DNA of 64,000 nucleotides from Sodiomyces alkalinus F11. Its lineage: Eukaryota > Ascomycota > Sordariomycetes > Glomerellales > Plectosphaerellaceae. Shown here piece after piece: positions 61,059-64,000 of the stretch. A program made the translations under genes and the position numbers. The DNA is taken from contig NW_021167079.1 of assembly GCF_003711515.1 (NCBI RefSeq), positions 3,894,274 through 3,958,273 of the forward strand, written 5' to 3'. Below the pieces are notes generated by a model, which saw only the letters and a list, made by a program, of their open reading frames with translations, made no database searches and was not told the origin of the DNA. How positions within the stretch are numbered: position 1 is the first letter of the stretch; every line of letters starts with the position of its first letter.

Positions 61059-63983
61059 ATGTCTGCTCCCTACGACGGATATGGTCAACAGTCCCCGGCC
61101 GATGTAGCGTACGCCGGCCAGCCGCAAGAGGGCTTTGAGCAGGCCCCGGCGCCAACCGCGCCCGCTTCTGCCGCCGACCACGGCAAGAAGAAGAAGAGAG
61201 GCTATGCGGCGCAGGCCTACGATTTCGGTGCTGGCGCCAACTCCGCTGCCAACCCCCAGCCCGCCGCTGGCGCTCAACCGTATGGCGCCTATCCTCAACC
61301 TCAGACCCCTACCTACCCAGCCGGCTATCCGGGGCAAGAGCCTCAGCCTGTAGCCCCGACGTACGGTGCCGCTCCCGCTGATGTTGCCCCCCAGTACGGC
61401 GCACCCCAACCTCAGGGCCAGGGGTATGGTGGCTACCCAGCGCCAGATGCTGCCTATCCCGCTCCCGTCGCCGGCGGCGTTTCTGGCCCGGGAGTTCCTG
61501 GTGCTGCGGGCCTTAGCCAGCAGATGGCCGGCATGAACTTGGGTCCCGGCAGCCAGCCTCAAGCTCAACCGGGCCAGGCAGCCAGGCCCGTGGCTTTAAA
61601 CCAGCTCTACCCCACCGACCTTCTAAACCAGCCTTTCAACGTCTCCGAGTTGGATCTGCCTCCTCCGCCCATTGTTTTGCCTCCCAACGTAAGATGATCT
61701 CTTCCAGGCCCCGCTGCGGTCTATGCCTGGCTGACATTTCTATTTCTTCCATAGTCGAGCGTTACCCCCTCTCCAGATGCAAATTGCTCACACAGATACG
61801 TCCGATCCACGCTCAATGCCGTCCCGACTACGCATTCTCTCCTGAAGAAGTCTCGCCTGCCCTTCTCGCTCGTTATCCAGCCATACGGTGCATTGCACGA
61901 CAATGATGACCCTGTGCCGATCATCCAGGATCAGATCATCGCTCGCTGCCGACGATGCAGGACATACATCAATCCCTTCGTTACGTTCCTTGACCACGGT
62001 CACCGCTGGAGGTGCAATATGTGCCAGCTGACGAACGACGTCCCTCAAGCATTTGACTGGGATGCGGCCATGCAAAAGGCCACCGATCGATGGGCCCGCC
62101 ACGAGCTCAATCACGCCGTTGTTGAGTTTGTAGCCCCCCAGGAGTATATGGTTCGGCCTCCGCAGCCATTGGTATATTTGTTCCTCTTCGACGTCAGCTA
62201 CGCAGCTGTATCGTCCGGCCTCCTCGCCACCAGCGCGCGGACCATACTTGATAGCCTGAACAGGATACCCAATGCGGATCGGCGCACCCGCCTCGGCTTC
62301 ATCGCCGTCGACAGCAGCCTACATTACTTCTCTATCCCCAAGGATGACGACGAGAATGGCGACACCAACATGCTGGTTGTGAGCGACCTAGACGAGCCTT
62401 TCCTACCAGTGCCTCAAGACTTGCTCGTGTCGCTCAGCGAGAGCCGCCAAAGCATCGAGAACTTCTTGACCAAGCTGCCCGCGATGTTCCAGAACAACCA
62501 GAGCAACGGCTTCGCACTCGGGCCTGCTCTGCGGGCCGGTCATAAGCTCATCTCTTCCCTCGGCGGCAAGATGGTCGTTCTCGGTGCGTCTCTACCCAAT
62601 CTAGGAATCGGCAAGCTCGACATGCGTGAAGACAAGAAGCTGCTTGGCACGAGCAAGGAAAGCAGTCTCTTGCAGACTTCCAACAGCTTTTACAAGAGTT
62701 TCGCGGTGGAGTGCTCTAAGAACCAGGTCTCCATCGACATGTTCCTGTTTTCTTCTCAATACCAGGACGTCGCCTCACTTAGCAATCTGCCGAGATATAC
62801 GGGAGGTCAGACGTGGTTCTACCCCGGCTGGAACGCTGGCCGCCCTGAGGACGCCATCAAATTCGCGTCGGAGCTCAGCGACCATCTTTCGTCTGAGATC
62901 GGTCTGGAGGCGGTGCTCCGGGTGCGGGCGACGACGGGCCTGCGGATGAACGCGTTCTACGGCAACTTCTTCAACCGTAGCTCGGATTTATGCGCGTTTC
63001 CGGCGTTCCCCCGCGACCAGTGCTATGTGGTCGAGGTCGCTATCGACGAGAGTCTGACGAAGACCGTCGTCTGTCTGCAGACGGCCGTGCTCCACACCAC
63101 CTGCAACGGTGAGCGGCGTATCCGGGTAATGACTCTCGCTCTGCCCACTACGACAAACCTCGCGGACGTCTACGCGTCTGCCGACCAGCAGGCCATCGCG
63201 ACTTACTTCAGCCATAAGGCGGTGGAGCGTGCTCTGAGCGGCGGCTTGGATGCGGCGCGTGATTCGCTGCAGAACAAGCTCATCGAGCTTCTCCAGACGT
63301 TTAGGAAGGAACTGGCAGGCGGTAGCATGGGCGGCGGCCTGCAATTCCCCTCGAACCTCCGCGGCTTGCCGATGCTATTCCTCGGTCTGATGAAGAATGT
63401 TGGGCTGCGGAAATCGGCTCAGATTCCGTCCGACCTACGGTCGGCGGCTCTCTGCCTGCTTTCGACGCTTCCGGTGCCGCTGCTGATGCAGTACATCTAC
63501 CCCAGGCTGTATTCTCTTCACGACATGCCGGACAATGCCGGAACGCCGGACCCGGAGACGAGTCAGATTGTGCTCCCACCGCCGGTCAACCTCTCGTCCG
63601 AGCGACTGGTCTCGTACGGTCTGTATCTCATCGATGATGGGCAGACACAATTCCTGTGGGTGGGCCGGGACGCCGTGCCGCAGCTTCTGATGGATGTCTT
63701 CGGCGTGGAGGACCGGACGCAGATTCGCGTCGGCAAAGGCTCCCTGCCCGAGTTGGATAACGACTTCAACGAACGGCTGCGAGCAGTGATTTACAAGAGC
63801 AGGGATCACATGTCCAAGGGCGTCGGCAGCATTACCCTGCCGCACCTGTATGTGGTGAGGGAGGACGGCGAGCCCAGTCTGAAGTTGTGGGCACAAACGC
63901 TGCTGGTGGAGGACCGGGCAGACCAGGGCATGAGCGCGGCGCAATGGCTGGGAATTCTGAGAGAAAAGGTAAGCCAGAGATAG
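61059..63983 (+). CDS. sec24: COPII coat cargo adaptor Sec24
   Basis: Cargo-binding subunit of the COPII inner coat. It pairs with Sec23 on Sar1-GTP membranes at ER exit sites. Exons 61059-61688 and 61755-63983 with a 66-nt GTAAGA/ATAG intron in phase 0; 952 aa, close to yeast Sec24 (926). Order of parts: a disordered Pro/Gln/Ala/Tyr/Gly-rich N-terminus (1-190); [13 protein letters not shown]; a zinc finger with Cys275, Cys278, Cys297 and Cys300 (CRRC...CNMC); trunk domain starting [13 protein letters not shown]; beta-sandwich and helical domains; and a gelsolin-like end with [14 protein letters not shown]. The start context (CAACATG) is good. The last codons follow REK as VSQR-stop, but GTAAGC at 63969 could be a donor, with the true C-terminus in an exon outside the window. 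Codon use is normal and there is no RIP. Confidence 0.95.
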
Positions 63984-64000
63984 AGTGTTGTCTCTCCCCC

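Noticed and set aside
61047..61568. 173-codon minus-strand gene opposite SEC24
   Set aside because: Shadow of the Pro/Ala/Gly-rich N-terminal Sec24 coding sequence.

Overview
The window is from a filamentous ascomycete (Pezizomycotina). Evidence: short GT-AG introns, a split Zn(II)2Cys6 regulator, SEC24 and an Msn5/exportin-5 family karyopherin of fungal type, and a genome split into GC-balanced gene islands and AT-rich, TpA-rich blocks. In the AT-rich blocks CpA/TpG are almost absent, and nearly every stop in the dead genes is a converted Gln (CAR to TAR) or Trp (TGG to TAG) codon. That is the signature of repeat-induced point mutation (RIP). I cannot name the species.

Layout. 1-30943 is one RIP-degraded nest: a Tad1-like LINE (minus, cut by the window edge); a Ty1/copia relic (plus, about 3041-7348); a Ty3/gypsy element G2 (minus) carrying a second gypsy, G1 (plus, 8180-15764), inserted within it; a copia relic D (minus) split by a third gypsy, G3 (plus, 21503-28931, TSD ATAGG); and a solo LTR inside G3's own gag (TSD AAGAT). 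A little-mutated solo copia LTR (30944-31218, TSD AGACT) borders the first gene.

31714-36030 is an eight-exon karyopherin gene. It is followed by a pogo/Fot1-type DNA transposon (36844-45091, 36-bp perfect TIRs, TA target) carrying a full-length copia element (copy 1, TSD CAAAT). 45092-50729 is a gene island with a Zn2Cys6 transcription factor (plus) and a small membrane protein (minus). Next comes a fragmented nest (MITE A, a tRNA-headed SINE-like element, copia copy 2). 57471-58562 is host DNA with a tRNA-Gln(UUG). Then come the rest of MITE A and the SINE, an inverted solo LTR, a long-armed foldback element with MITE B inside, and SEC24 (61059-63983).

Main discovery: 57471-59064 is inverted by recombination between the right LTR of copia copy 2 and an oppositely oriented solo LTR. 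The flanks of the two LTR units do not match themselves but match each other as reverse complements (TCTTA/TAAGA and GTCCG/CGGAC). Undoing the inversion also rejoins MITE A to exactly the length of MITE B (421 bp) with a restored AGAATA duplication, and gives the SINE-like element a poly(A) tail and a flanking duplication. A second candidate novelty is reading frames antisense to pol, between pol and the 3' LTR, in all three gypsy elements. Those of G2 and G3 resemble each other (basic stretch, then a former Cys-rich segment); that of G1 is a charged coiled coil.

The host genes are housekeeping or regulatory and do not form a pathway: nuclear transport (msn5-like), transcription control, an unknown membrane protein, glutamine tRNA and COPII cargo selection (SEC24).
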